Positions 27,157 to 36,098 of a stretch of 64,000 nucleotides of DNA are shown here, one piece after another. Under the pieces are notes generated by a model. That model saw nothing but the letters and a program-made list of their open reading frames with translations. It had not been told where the DNA came from and did no database searches. The translations under genes were made by a program, and so were the position numbers. Location of the stretch: assembly GCF_001592735.1 (NCBI RefSeq), contig NZ_LUKE01000001.1, positions 496,001 to 560,000 of the forward strand, written 5' to 3'. The stretch comes from Bdellovibrio bacteriovorus. GTDB lineage: Bacteria > Bdellovibrionota > Bdellovibrionia > Bdellovibrionales > Bdellovibrionaceae. The stretch's first letter is position 1. Each line of letters begins with the position of its first letter.

Positions 27157-28345
27157 AGTTCGCTGTGGGATTTGGCAGGTCGGTGAAATCACCACCCACT
27201 GGAGGTGGCGGAACATCTTCAGTTCCGTCACCGGTTTTCTTCTCTTCAACCTTAGCACTTTGACCTTTGTTTTTATCACGCTCTTGTTGTTGACGACGCT
27301 CTTCGGCCTCTCGTTTGGCACGTTCTACGCGCTCACGGCCTTCGGCGGTCTTACGTTTGATCTCTTCATCACGACGGCTTTGATCGCTGCCGCTGTCTTT
27401 CGCCTGGTCTTGTTTTACAACAGGCTTGTCTTCAGACTTTTTAGTGTTCTTAGATCCGACATCCTTTTTAGGAGTGACTGCTGGAATCTCTTCGCGTTTT
27501 TTGTTTTGATTTTGCGCTTGTTTTGCACGTTCACGAGCTTGGCGCGCGTTTTCTTCGCGAATCATGTCATTGAAGTTACGCTCTTCTTCTTGACGACGCT
27601 TTTCTTCAGCACGACGAGCCCGTTCATTTTCAATTCGCTGATTGGCGGCGCGGTCTTTCTGACGTTGGATTTCTTGTTGACGATTCTGCTGTTCTTGACG
27701 ACGAGCTTCAGCCGCGCGAGCTTGATCTGCCGCACGTTGAGCTTCGCGGCGTTGAGCGATTTCAATTTGACGTTGTCTTTCCGCTTGAGCACGCGCCTGA
27801 GCTTCACGACGGTCCGCTGCTTCCTGAGCTTTGCGACGCGCATTTTCTTTTTCCAATCGCGCATAAGCATCTTTATCAAAACCTTCGTTATTTAACTGAC
27901 CACGTTCAAAAGCCTGGCGGCAGTCATCCACGATAGTGTCTGAATTAGTACGCGATAAACGATAGATACATTTAGGAATGGCTAAACTTAAAGTGTCGGT
28001 AGTTTCATCACAAATATGGATAGCGGCCATACGCTCAAAACCCGCACTGCCTAAGATGGTCACGCAAGATGTGTGAATCGATTGGCCTGGGTAACGGTCT
28101 AAACAGATGCCGATAGCTCGGTCTGATGAATAACCGCGATCTAAGTCATTATATAGATCGGTCGCACATTGAACGAAGGCCGCATCATTTTGCATACGAC
28201 AAGTGATCTTTGCATCATTCATTGTACGCGCGCCGGCGTTGGCATAGATCTCATCTACGCAAGAGCTGAATGGCATAGGATTGCTTTTGGCATATCCCAT
28301 TGTCGATACGAACAGAACACCACACATTAGTAATAGCTTTTTCAT
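27155..28345 (-). CDS. Exported coiled-coil protein, Arg/Glu/Gln/Ala-rich
   Basis: 396 residues from ATG 28345, chosen for GAGGG upstream and the signal peptide MKKLLLMCGVLFVSTMGYA. The first 140 mature residues form a Cys-rich globular part with three similar units (SSCVDEIYANAG, QCATDLYNDLDRGY, TSCVTILGSAGF, PKCIYRLSR), each with a cysteine followed by an aromatic helix. About 180 residues of uninterrupted charged helix follow (ARRKAQEAADRREAQARAQ), then a Lys/Asp/Pro tail. It probably spans or scaffolds the periplasm. I know no named family. The hydrophobic frame on the opposite strand is a shadow of the charged repeats. Confidence 0.75.
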   Translation of the reverse strand: MKKLLLMCGVLFVSTMGYAKSNPMPFSSCVDEIYANAGARTMNDAKITCRMQNDAAFVQCATDLYNDLDRGYSSDRAIGICLDRYPGQSIHTSCVTILGSAGFERMAAIHICDETTDTLSLAIPKCIYRLSRTNSDTIVDDCRQAFERGQLNNEGFDKDAYARLEKENARRKAQEAADRREAQARAQAERQRQIEIAQRREAQRAADQARAAEARRQEQQNRQQEIQRQKDRAANQRIENERARRAEEKRRQEEERNFNDMIREENARQARERAKQAQNQNKKREEIPAVTPKKDVGSKNTKKSEDKPVVKQDQAKDSGSDQSRRDEEIKRKTAEGRERVERAKREAEERRQQQERDKNKGQSAKVEEKKTGDGTEDVPPPPVGGDFTDLPNPTAN

Positions 28346-28454
28346 AGATCCCTCAATCTTTCCCCTGTAATTATTGCAACCCCGGGGCCAGCTCAACGCC
28401 TAATTATGAGATTTTGAGGGGTAAGACAGTGTTAAACTTTGAGACACTTGCCGC

Positions 28455-29297
28455 TTAGCGCAGCTTCTCCATGGCAGCTTTAAGCCATTCTTTATAAGCC
28501 GGCATATACATCGCGTAAGCTTCGCCCATGCACATGGTATCGTCCGTATCGCCACGCACGGCCGAGTTTACGCCCGCGATTTGCAATTCGCCGCCGACCT
28601 CAAAAAACACCGGACCGCCAGAGTCGCCGTAACACATGCCTTGTTCTTTTTGTGAAATCCACATGCGATCACGGCCACTTAAATAGGAGTTGGTCACGAC
28701 ATCGTGGGAATAGCTTTTATTAACGGTACGTAAGAAACCCGAGCCACCGCCACTGCCTTTTTTCCCCGTACTGCCATAACCAATCAAAGTGACCGAATCA
28801 GAGCTTAAGACAGAGTTTTCTTGATAGATCTTATTGATAGGATAATCCGCTGGAATATTTTTTTGAATTTTCACTACAGCTAAATCGTCAGTGGCGGCCT
28901 TACCCGTATAGCCTTCATGCACGACCGTCGTTACAACCGGAACACCATCTCGGGTGACATTGATTCCCGATTCACAGCTGATGTCGTTATTAAATACGGC
29001 GACCGCTTTGTCGACATTTTCCACACAATGAGCAGCGGTCAAAATTAAATCCGAGGCAATGGGGGCGCCCGTACAGATACTGCTGCCTTCACTTTTCGTG
29101 ATAACCAAGATAACTACTTTTTTTGCTAAGGGCTCGGCATTAGACACGCGGGCACCACCGACAATACCGTCTGCACTGCTTGCAGGTAAACAACCTTTGG
29201 GACTGGCGGTGCTGGCCCCATCGGGTTGAGTGCACCCGGAAACGGTTGCCAGGGAAAACGCCAAACCAAGAAAATATAAGGAAACGTTTCTCATCAC
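28455..29297 (-). CDS. Trypsin-like serine protease, lipoprotein (S1 family)
   Basis: A 280-residue protein with a lipoprotein signal (FLGLAFSLATVSGC, cysteine at residue 22). An activation site IVGG lies near residue 45, after a short propeptide. The catalytic triad is intact: TAAHC (His), DDLAVVKI (Asp) and CYGDSGGP (Ser). Four further cysteines suit disulfides in the periplasm or outside the cell. The second ATG, one codon in, is an equally good start. A close relative is at 53281-54093. It lies between the coiled-coil gene and the sigma-54 activator, with no clear operon link. A role in prey or envelope digestion is a guess. Confidence 0.9.
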   Translation of the reverse strand: MMRNVSLYFLGLAFSLATVSGCTQPDGASTASPKGCLPASSADGIVGGARVSNAEPLAKKVVILVITKSEGSSICTGAPIASDLILTAAHCVENVDKAVAVFNNDISCESGINVTRDGVPVVTTVVHEGYTGKAATDDLAVVKIQKNIPADYPINKIYQENSVLSSDSVTLIGYGSTGKKGSGGGSGFLRTVNKSYSHDVVTNSYLSGRDRMWISQKEQGMCYGDSGGPVFFEVGGELQIAGVNSAVRGDTDDTMCMGEAYAMYMPAYKEWLKAAMEKLR

Positions 29298-29304
29298 ACA
29301 CTCG

Positions 29305-29385
29305 AAAAAAAAGCCATCCTCGAGGGGAAGATGGCTTAGGGAGAGACCTTGGGAGTGGAAAAAAGAAGGGAAACCACTCCCAAGG
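29305..29385 (-). terminator. Double-hairpin terminator of the sigma-54 activator gene
   Basis: Read on the minus strand, the first hairpin has a perfect 12-base stem (29374-29385 with 29347-29358). The second pairs 29330-29337 with 29311-29318 and then meets eight T (29312-29305). It lies 21 bases after the activator gene stop. Confidence 0.8.
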
Positions 29386-29405
29386 TTATAAGTAATATTT
29401 AAAGA

Positions 29406-30464
29406 CTACTTTGCGGGCTTCGTGTGAACCGCGAATTTTTCAAACTCGCCGTACTCATGAAGTTTGTTGTAAAGAGTCTTGATGGTGATACCCAAGTTGT
29501 TAGCGGCTTGAGTTTTATTACCACCAAAGTGCGCCAAAGCTTTCAGGATGTAGCGTTTCTCAAGATCGTGCAAAGTCATTTGCGGATCGTATTCGATAAC
29601 GTCTTTTTCCGCTTCGCCATTACGGATATTTTCTGGAATATCGTTCAGCATGATCATGTGACCTTCAGACAAGATCTGAAGACGTTCACATACGTTTTGC
29701 AGCTCACGAATATTTCCTGGCCAGTCATACTTAGTAAGAACCTTCATGGCTTCTTCGTTCACGGAACGACCACGGTTCAAATAAGCATGTTGAGAGTTGT
29801 TCAAGAAATGGTTGATCAACGCCGGGATGTCATCTTTACGACGACGTAAAGGAGGTGCGGAAACCACGATCGTATTAATACGATAGAACAAGTCTTCACG
29901 GAAATTACCTTTGATAACTTCTTGATCCAACTCACGATTGGTCGCACAGATCAAACGGATGTCTACTTTTACGGGGTCTTTACCACCCACGCGGTAAACT
30001 TCACCTTCTTGGATGAAACGAAGAAGTTTAGATTGGATCGCCGGATCCAATTCACCGATTTCATCAAGGAACAATGTTCCGCCGGTAGCCACTTCTGCTA
30101 AACCGATCTTACGAGCATAAGCACCCGTGAAAGAGCCTTTTTCATGACCGAAAAGTTCCGACTCTAAAAGCGTCTCACGAAGAGCACCGCAGTTGATCGC
30201 AACAAAAGGTTTGTTTTTACGACCTGAGCGTTCGTGGATAGAACGAGCAATAAGCTCTTTTCCGGTTCCAGATTCACCCAATACTAAGATGTTCGCCTGG
30301 GACGGAGCCACGCGGTCGATCATCTTCATTAAATTACCCATGACTTCGGATTGATAGACGATGGTCTTGTTTTCAATCACTTTTGAAGTTTGGTTTGTGT
30401 TCCACATGACTTGGTTTGCATTCTGAGAAGAGGGCAAAACAGTCGTCGAGTTGTTATCGTTCAT
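29406..30464 (-). CDS. Sigma-54-dependent transcription activator lacking a receiver domain
   Basis: A 352-residue protein. After about 35 poorly ordered residues there is a complete AAA+ domain (SEVMGNLMKMIDRVAPSQA; Walker A GESGTGKE; sigma-54 loop GSFTGA; Walker B GGTLFLDEIGEL; arginine fingers NFREDLFYRIN) and a C-terminal Fis-type HTH (NKTQAANNLGITIKTLYNKL). With no receiver domain it must be controlled by a partner protein or by expression, as with PspF. Unlike the NtrX-like protein in this window, every sigma-54 motif is kept. It is monocistronic, divergent from the Xer gene. Target genes are unknown. Confidence 0.92.
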   Translation of the reverse strand: MNDNNSTTVLPSSQNANQVMWNTNQTSKVIENKTIVYQSEVMGNLMKMIDRVAPSQANILVLGESGTGKELIARSIHERSGRKNKPFVAINCGALRETLLESELFGHEKGSFTGAYARKIGLAEVATGGTLFLDEIGELDPAIQSKLLRFIQEGEVYRVGGKDPVKVDIRLICATNRELDQEVIKGNFREDLFYRINTIVVSAPPLRRRKDDIPALINHFLNNSQHAYLNRGRSVNEEAMKVLTKYDWPGNIRELQNVCERLQILSEGHMIMLNDIPENIRNGEAEKDVIEYDPQMTLHDLEKRYILKALAHFGGNKTQAANNLGITIKTLYNKLHEYGEFEKFAVHTKPAK

Positions 30465-30653
30465 GAGTATCCACCTTTCGGTAACGTCCTGATTAAGAAA
30501 ATTTGGGTGGGTGTCTCAAACTGATTGGCTCAACTTGATACACCGCGGCAACGCATTGAGTTATAACCTTGGTCTGGTAAGTTTTGCAAGAAAATATTAC
30601 GCGCCGTTGCATTATTTTTAAATTCGAGGGCTTTTTTGGGCAGCTCGATACCG

Positions 30654-30664
30654 AAAGGAGGAGG
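30654..30664 (+). promoter_or_regulatory. Strong ribosome binding site deciding a TTG start
   Basis: AAAGGAGGAGG precedes TTG 30667 by a few bases, and no ATG or GTG start in the frame has similar support. The TTG is therefore the likely start of the Xer gene. Confidence 0.65.
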
Positions 30665-30666
30665 CT

Positions 30667-31551
30667 TTGGCAGGTCATTTTGAGCTCCGAAAAAACATAG
30701 ATAAATATTTGAAATATATGACTTTTGTTAAATCAGCCTCCCCCCTAACGATCAAGCATTACAGCCTAGATCTTAAGCAGGCTTTTGATTACGAAAATAA
30801 TTCGCGAATTTTTACCGAAGCCGAATTACTGACCACGGCAAGGGCTGCCTTTAATGGTTGGGCTGGGCTGTCCCTCGCCTCTCGCAACCGCAAGGCAGCC
30901 ACATTAAAGAGCTTTTTTTCCTGGGCTTTTGAAGAGAATCTGACTGAAAGGGATTTGTCCTTTCAGATCACCGCGCCGAAAGTTCCCAAAAAGCTGCCAC
31001 ACTTTTTAAGTGTGGATGAGGTGCTTTCCGTTCTTAAAACTTTTGAAGGCGAAGACGCCGCCCCTTTAAAAGAGAAGGTCCTGTTTCTTTTATTGTATGG
31101 CGGAGGGTTACGCATCAGCGAAGCCTGCGCCTTAAAGTGGGCGGACATTCACTGGGCTCAAAAAGTTTTCCGTATTAAAGGTAAAGGATCTAAGGAGCGA
31201 GTGGTCGCTTTACCAAAACTAACATTAGAAGTTTTAGAAAGATGGCGTAAAGAATCGGGCGATGAAGAATATGTCTTTGGCGCAGAGCCTTTAAACACAC
31301 GCACCGCTTACGAGATGGTTCGCCACAGTGGCAAGCGTGCAGGACTTTTAAAACCTTTGCATCCCCATGCTCTTCGTCACAGCTTTGCTACTCACTTGTT
31401 AAGCAGTGGTGCCAACTTGCGTGTCCTGCAGGAACTTTTGGGCCATGAAAGTCTTTCGGCCACAGAAAAATACACGCATCTGGGAATTGATCATCTGGCC
31501 CGCACCATGGAGTCATTGCATCCCTTGGGAAATAAAACCAAAGTGTCCTAA
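30667..31551 (+). CDS. Tyrosine recombinase, XerC/XerD family
   Basis: A 294-residue site-specific recombinase with an N-terminal SAM-like core-binding domain (1-105) and a catalytic domain. The active residues are all present: Arg in GGGLRISEACAL, Lys in GKGSKERVV, HPHALRHSFATHLLSSG (HxxR), LLGHESLSATEKYTH (His and the nucleophilic Tyr). The size and the HALRHSFATH block match chromosome-dimer resolvases XerC/XerD rather than phage integrases, and no phage genes or att repeats are nearby. The start is TTG with a very strong ribosome binding site. It converges on recO with seven bases between the stops. Confidence 0.92.
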   Translation: MAGHFELRKNIDKYLKYMTFVKSASPLTIKHYSLDLKQAFDYENNSRIFTEAELLTTARAAFNGWAGLSLASRNRKAATLKSFFSWAFEENLTERDLSFQITAPKVPKKLPHFLSVDEVLSVLKTFEGEDAAPLKEKVLFLLLYGGGLRISEACALKWADIHWAQKVFRIKGKGSKERVVALPKLTLEVLERWRKESGDEEYVFGAEPLNTRTAYEMVRHSGKRAGLLKPLHPHALRHSFATHLLSSGANLRVLQELLGHESLSATEKYTHLGIDHLARTMESLHPLGNKTKVS

Positions 31552-31558
31552 AGTCTTT

Positions 31559-32158
31559 TTACAGGGTGGCGTTTGCTAAATAGTGTTTCACCATCTGTTC
31601 AACGTTATACATTTCATCATCGACAGTTTGGCGGTAAGAAATCAGGTTTGCGGAATCGGCAAGATTGGTTTTTAGAAACGGCGCCATCCATGGCTCCGCA
31701 TTTACAACACCTTGTTGAAGCAGGAATTTTAGATAGAAGTGCATCTTCAACACTAAAATATCCGGCGTGGACTCGAGGACTTTAAGCGTATTCCCCAGAA
31801 GATTAAACAGGAATTCTGAGTCCCGATCTCCTTCTTGGCTGACTTTACTTACACATTCTAAAATATGCAAAGCCGTCTCTAGACGATCATAGTCCGTGCG
31901 AAGTCCGGGAAAGTCATTAACTATCGTCGCTTCTTGCAGCACGTTGAGTTGTCCGTGTTCGTTTGCTTGTTTGTACGTAAATGTCACAAAGTGAGTGGGC
32001 TCCAGAACGCCCCCACCAAAACGCTTTTTACTTTTCAAAGCACCGCGGGCAATAAAAGCCAATTTTTCCCCACGGGGAGATAAACCATGAATGATTAAAT
32101 CCGCTTCCGCGTATTTGATTTTTTTTAAAATGATGAAGCGGTCTTTACCTTGAGTCAT
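31559..32158 (-). CDS. recO: DNA repair protein RecO, short form
   Basis: A 199-residue protein that loads RecA on gaps with RecF/RecR. The N-terminal OB-fold has FIILKKIKYAEADLIIHGLS, GEKLAFIARGALKSKKRFGG and LEPTHFVTF; the helical C-terminal part follows (ETALHILECV). It is about 40 residues shorter than E. coli RecO and lacks the zinc-binding cysteines seen in many RecO proteins. It is convergent with the Xer gene. Identification rests on the N-terminal motif and overall layout. Confidence 0.88.
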   Translation of the reverse strand: MTQGKDRFIILKKIKYAEADLIIHGLSPRGEKLAFIARGALKSKKRFGGGVLEPTHFVTFTYKQANEHGQLNVLQEATIVNDFPGLRTDYDRLETALHILECVSKVSQEGDRDSEFLFNLLGNTLKVLESTPDILVLKMHFYLKFLLQQGVVNAEPWMAPFLKTNLADSANLISYRQTVDDEMYNVEQMVKHYLANATL

Positions 32159-32201
32159 GGCTTTGTGGCCACTTTACACCCAATAAAGTTAAACAATCAA
32201 C

Positions 32202-33188
32202 TTAGACATTCCAGCTTTGTTGTTCTTTGATTTCTTTTAGCGAGGCTTGCAAGGCTGTTTGAAAACCCGGATTTTCAAGCATCGCCACACCGACGATTAA
32301 CAACCCGCGCAGATCTTCGGTTTTGGGTTTTGGCTCCCACCAGGGACCGAACATCTTAACCACATCCCAAGAACACATGTTCGTGGTGGCTATTTGTTGC
32401 CATCCGTCCTCGGGGGATATTTGTAGTTTTTCAAAAATCTTTATCGCCAAAGCGTCCGCACTGACATCAGGAAAAACACAAACCGCGCGATCCCAGGTCC
32501 GAGATGCTTGCGCGGAAAAATAGGGTCGCCCTTCAACCGAAAGAGATCGCTCAAAAGCCTGTACCAAACTCTGATTTTCTTTGCGCTGGGACTTCATTTT
32601 TGAAAGCTGATCTAAAATTCTTTTGCGGTCCCACTCCATGGTATGGGCCATTAATGACGGCGTCCGATAGCGATCACCACAAGCGGCCACACAAACTTGC
32701 GGACCAAAAGAACAAAAGCGCACAGTGTAAGGGCGAAGCTCTGCATTGCCAAAAAAATGTGTCCCGTGAGACAGGCGAAAGGAAAAAATTCGTTTTTCGT
32801 TGAGCAATTTATCAAGTTCGTCAGCAAACGGATAAAGCTCTCCGGTGACCGGGTGGTCATCGCTGAAAAGAACAAAGCAGGTGTCCTTTTTTAATGACTC
32901 CACCCACGCTTTAGGGTCGGTCATTTCACTTTGAGAAAGTTTTTGAACCTCGTAGGTTTCTTTATAGTAGTAAGGCAGCAAGGATTCCACAATCGGTGAC
33001 TGTCCCGTGATAAAGGCCACCGATTTTTTATGGGACATAAACTGCGCGGTGCCTTGAGAAATCTCAAAGACACCTTGCGAAAGCCCATGATAAACGCGCG
33101 CGCGGGATTTCTCTGGCAGATTCAAGAAAGACTTTACTTCATCGTTCAACTCTTCCCAGTTTTCAGGGCGCACTACATCAATAAACAT
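32202..33188 (-). CDS. Unknown protein, possibly a catalytically dead PLP-fold protein
   Basis: A soluble 328-residue protein. The order of segments (KKSVAFITGQSPIVESLLPYY near 55; CFVLFSDDHPVTGELYPF near 100; RFCSFGPQVCVAACG near 160) resembles fold-type I PLP enzymes, but where a Schiff-base lysine is expected there is SFGPQV with no lysine. I therefore do not assign an enzyme activity. It lies 43 bases before recO on the same strand, so the two may share a transcript. The start is ATG 33188 after a weak AGGA-like site. Confidence that it is a gene is high; the fold idea is tentative. Confidence 0.68.
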   Translation of the reverse strand: MFIDVVRPENWEELNDEVKSFLNLPEKSRARVYHGLSQGVFEISQGTAQFMSHKKSVAFITGQSPIVESLLPYYYKETYEVQKLSQSEMTDPKAWVESLKKDTCFVLFSDDHPVTGELYPFADELDKLLNEKRIFSFRLSHGTHFFGNAELRPYTVRFCSFGPQVCVAACGDRYRTPSLMAHTMEWDRKRILDQLSKMKSQRKENQSLVQAFERSLSVEGRPYFSAQASRTWDRAVCVFPDVSADALAIKIFEKLQISPEDGWQQIATTNMCSWDVVKMFGPWWEPKPKTEDLRGLLIVGVAMLENPGFQTALQASLKEIKEQQSWNV

Positions 33189-33398
33189 ATCCTCAAAATT
33201 TATCAGGTTTCCTTATAAATGAGACTACACCAAGGTCTAATTCGGGCGGAGAAATTTAGGCCCCACTTTTTCTCAAATGCCTCTCAATTGAGCTCAAGTT
33301 CATCAAGAAATCTCTAACGCAATCACTCGGAAAAGTGAAATGTGAGTGTCGATATTGCCAAATACTCTGTTAGACTTATTCCTAGTGAGGTACCAAAA

Positions 33399-34520
33399 AT
33401 GACTAAAAAACGTATCGAATGGCCGGTCTTATTGTTCATGACCATCAATCCTCTGGCGGCCGTCATTCTGACACCTATTTACTTTTATTATTACGGCTTT
33501 CAGTGGGACATCCTTGTGTTCTCGCTGGTGTTTGCCGCAGCCACAAACTTAAGTATCACGGCCGGTTATCACCGTCTGTTTTCACATAAAAGTTATGATG
33601 CGCACCCCATCGCTAAGTTTTTATTTTTGATGGTCGGCGCTTCGGCTTATCAAGGGTCTGCTTTGAAGTGGTCTTCCGATCACCGACGCCACCACACCCA
33701 TATTGACGGCGAAAAAGATCCTTACAATATCAACGAAGGTTTTTGGTACGCCCACATGGGCTGGTTGTTCTTTAAGGACTCTGTAAACCAAAAAATCCAT
33801 GCTCCCGATCTTGAAAAAGAGTGGATGGTAAAGTTCCAAGATCGTTACTATGTTCCGATCTCTATTTTCATGGGTTTCTTGTTCCCGATGTTTATCGGCT
33901 GGTTGATGGGTTCGGCTTTCGGTGGTTTGATCATCGGCGGGTCCTTGCGTATTGCTTTAACTCAACAAAGCACGTTCTTTGTAAACTCTTTGTGCCACAC
34001 TTTGGGCAAACAAACTTATTCCAAAGAAATTTCAGCGCGCGATTCTTGGTTTGTGGCCGTTTTAACTCATGGTGAGGGTTACCATAACTTCCATCATAAG
34101 TTCCAAATCGACTATCGTAACGGGATCAAGTGGTATCACTGGGATCCCACCAAATGGGTGATCCGCTCTTTGAACTTCATCGGTCTTGCATCTAAATTGC
34201 GCCAGATTTCCAATGCGGAAATTTTAAAGGCGCGCTTGCAAGCGGAGGCTAGCGAAATGAGACAGCTAGGCTTTGCCGAAGAAAAACTTCACGCGATGCG
34301 CGAAACCATCCTGGACGCCCAAAACCGCATGAAAAAACTGCGTGAAGACTATGAACAGTTCAAAGTCGACGCCAGCAAAAAACGCGAAGAGCTTAAAGAA
34401 GCTTACGATCTGAAACTTGCCGAGCTAAGACGCGAGCTTGAGATCGCCCAGCTGGAATTCCAAATGGGACTGAAGCTTTGGAAGGTGCATTTGCGATCTG
34501 TTGAATACGTTAAAATCTAA
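33399..34520 (+). CDS. Fatty acid desaturase with C-terminal coiled coil
   Basis: 373 residues from ATG 33399 (GTGAGG eight bases upstream; the earlier ATG at 33342 has no site). A delta-9-type membrane desaturase with di-iron histidine boxes HRLFSH, HRRHHTH and HNFHH, and four membrane segments between about 10 and 190. It would insert a double bond in acyl-CoA or acyl-lipid chains. The last 100 residues form a long charged coiled coil (EILKARLQAEASEMRQ; KREELKEAYDLKLAELRREL), which is absent from ordinary bacterial desaturases. It is followed by a probable terminator at 34530-34560. Confidence 0.9.
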   Translation: MTKKRIEWPVLLFMTINPLAAVILTPIYFYYYGFQWDILVFSLVFAAATNLSITAGYHRLFSHKSYDAHPIAKFLFLMVGASAYQGSALKWSSDHRRHHTHIDGEKDPYNINEGFWYAHMGWLFFKDSVNQKIHAPDLEKEWMVKFQDRYYVPISIFMGFLFPMFIGWLMGSAFGGLIIGGSLRIALTQQSTFFVNSLCHTLGKQTYSKEISARDSWFVAVLTHGEGYHNFHHKFQIDYRNGIKWYHWDPTKWVIRSLNFIGLASKLRQISNAEILKARLQAEASEMRQLGFAEEKLHAMRETILDAQNRMKKLREDYEQFKVDASKKREELKEAYDLKLAELRRELEIAQLEFQMGLKLWKVHLRSVEYVKI

Positions 34521-34529
34521 CTCGACTCT

Positions 34530-34560
34530 GGTCAGGGGCTCTGTCTCCTGACCCCTTTCC
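34530..34560 (+). terminator. Probable terminator after the desaturase gene
   Basis: GGTCAGG (34530-34536) and CCTGACC (34547-34553) form a seven-base stem with a ten-base loop, followed by a short pyrimidine run CCTTTCC. The T run is weak. Confidence 0.45.
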
Positions 34561-34576
34561 TTGCTACAGTAAGATC

Positions 34577-35716
34577 ATGACACTTTGTAGATCTTTGCTG
34601 CTTATGACCCTTTTATTTTCTTTAAAAACTGGGGCTCAGGGTTGGGCTGTGGATACAAACACCGCCGACGCACTTTCTTGTGAAAATCCAACAGTCAAAA
34701 ACGTGGTCAGAGTTCCCAATCTTCCTCCGGGCCGCGCGCAGGACGGCTTAGGGTTTTGCTATGCCATGGCAGTTTCTACTGTGCTTGATCATAAATATTG
34801 TCAGGCAAAGAAAATCGATTGCGTTCCTGATGTTAAGAAAATCACCGGAAAAAGTGTTAGCGAACTCACCCCCGAAGATATTAAAAAATTCAAAGATAAA
34901 ATTCCCGACAACCGCGTTTCCGTCTTGGACGTCATGGCCCAAGGCCAAAGACGAAAGCTTCAAGAAGGCGGAATTCCATTTAATATTTTAATGAAGCTTC
35001 GCAAAAGTGAAAAGTTCGCTCGAGAATCCTGCGCCCCGTTTGACAAGCTTGTTTATCAAGACTGGGATCAAGTAAAACTGAAAAAAAATTTTACGTGGTG
35101 GCATGAATACGAAACATTGTACAACAACTACAAAAGTCTGCCACTCAGTGAACAGGACGAAGCTTCTTTTGTTTGCGCTCAAAAAATGTTTGAAATCTTC
35201 CCCGCACAAAAAAATGTCGCACTCATCCGAAAGGCGTTACGCAAAGACAGCTTCGGAGAGTTTATGGCCACGTTAACTGTGCCAGAGACTTGCCAAAAAA
35301 ACACCTTACTGATGCCGGAATATAAAGTGAAAAAGGGCAAAGAGAATATAGCGTTAGATTTACAGGTGGACCAATTACTTCGTGAGGGAAAACCCATTAT
35401 TGCCCAACACTGTGCTTTAAGCCCCAAGCGAAAACTATTTTCAAAAGAATGTGGACCACATTCTAATGTGATCGTGGCTTCGCGCACTTTGTGTTGCGGA
35501 GAAGTCTGCGAGAAACAATATCAATTGCGTGATTCCACGTTCCCAAGGATGAATAAATTTTGCTTTAAAGATGGCAAACTTATTTGTTCGACTGAAGATT
35601 CCCAAGGCTGGGAAAGCGCGGCAGAATTTCGTCGCAAAATGAAATTGTGGGAAAAGTTAGTGCGGGACGAATCTTATGACAAGGCCTATAATTCCTCTAT
35701 AGTTTGGATTGAATAA
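34577..35716 (+). CDS. Secreted papain-fold (C1-like) cysteine peptidase candidate
   Basis: A 379-residue protein with a signal peptide (MTLCRSLLLMTLLFSLKTGAQG). Just after it comes AQDGLGFCYAMAVSTVLDH, which matches the papain active-site block GxCWAFA with Cys as nucleophile. GPHSNVIVASRT near residue 295 can provide the catalytic His, and YQLRDSTF the following strand (Asn replaced). Between them is a Lys-rich helical insert of about 200 residues. It has 14 or more cysteines, fitting a periplasmic or exported protein. It is coupled to the next gene by a one-base overlap. Peptidase activity is inferred. Confidence 0.72.
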   Translation: MTLCRSLLLMTLLFSLKTGAQGWAVDTNTADALSCENPTVKNVVRVPNLPPGRAQDGLGFCYAMAVSTVLDHKYCQAKKIDCVPDVKKITGKSVSELTPEDIKKFKDKIPDNRVSVLDVMAQGQRRKLQEGGIPFNILMKLRKSEKFARESCAPFDKLVYQDWDQVKLKKNFTWWHEYETLYNNYKSLPLSEQDEASFVCAQKMFEIFPAQKNVALIRKALRKDSFGEFMATLTVPETCQKNTLLMPEYKVKKGKENIALDLQVDQLLREGKPIIAQHCALSPKRKLFSKECGPHSNVIVASRTLCCGEVCEKQYQLRDSTFPRMNKFCFKDGKLICSTEDSQGWESAAEFRRKMKLWEKLVRDESYDKAYNSSIVWIE

Positions 35717-36048
35717 TGAAAAAGACATTTAAAAATCTATTTGCCATGACATTGATCGCACAAACCCCCAATGGTGAAAAACTCATCCAGATTGACTATT
35801 ATAAAGAGCACAAAATTTCTGCCGAATGTGTGAAGAAAAATTGCGACGCCAAAAAAGCTTTGAAGCGTTTTCGACCCGTAGAAAGTGAATTAGGTATTGA
35901 TGACTATATCAAGAATCCCTATGCCGCTATCTGCAAAAATGCAAAGGGAGTGGGGATCATCCTAAGCGATATCCAATTGAATCAGTATTATTTCTGTCAT
36001 TTCAAAGACGGCTCTATGATCAGTATGGATGCGGTTCAAGTTCAATGA
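35716..36048 (+). CDS. Small Cys-containing protein downstream of the papain-like gene
   Basis: A 110-residue protein that I do not recognise. The start ATG overlaps the previous stop by one base (TAATG), so translation is coupled and the two products probably act together. It has a weakly hydrophobic N terminus (KTFKNLFAMTLIAQ) that is poor as a signal peptide. Four cysteines follow (SAECVKKNCDAKK; AAICKNAKG; YYFCHFKDG). It could be an inhibitor or chaperone of the peptidase-like partner, which is inference from operon structure only. It is followed by a bidirectional terminator. Confidence 0.65.
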   Translation: MKKTFKNLFAMTLIAQTPNGEKLIQIDYYKEHKISAECVKKNCDAKKALKRFRPVESELGIDDYIKNPYAAICKNAKGVGIILSDIQLNQYYFCHFKDGSMISMDAVQVQ

Positions 36049-36098
36049 GGGTAACTTAAGGATATTTGTCTACATCACCTTTTACTTTAGTATCAAAC

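Noticed and set aside
27116-27895. Long hydrophobic plus-strand reading frame of 259 codons
   Set aside because: It lies opposite the Arg/Glu/Gln repeats of the exported coiled-coil gene and begins inside the terminator; its Phe/Leu/Thr composition is the mirror of those repeats.
30560-30600. Sigma-54 promoter-like TGGTAAGTTTTGCA
   Set aside because: The GG and GC elements are two bases too close for a -24/-12 promoter.
30667-31551. Phage or island integrase
   Set aside because: Size and active-site blocks match XerC/XerD, and there are no phage genes, tRNA or attachment repeats nearby.
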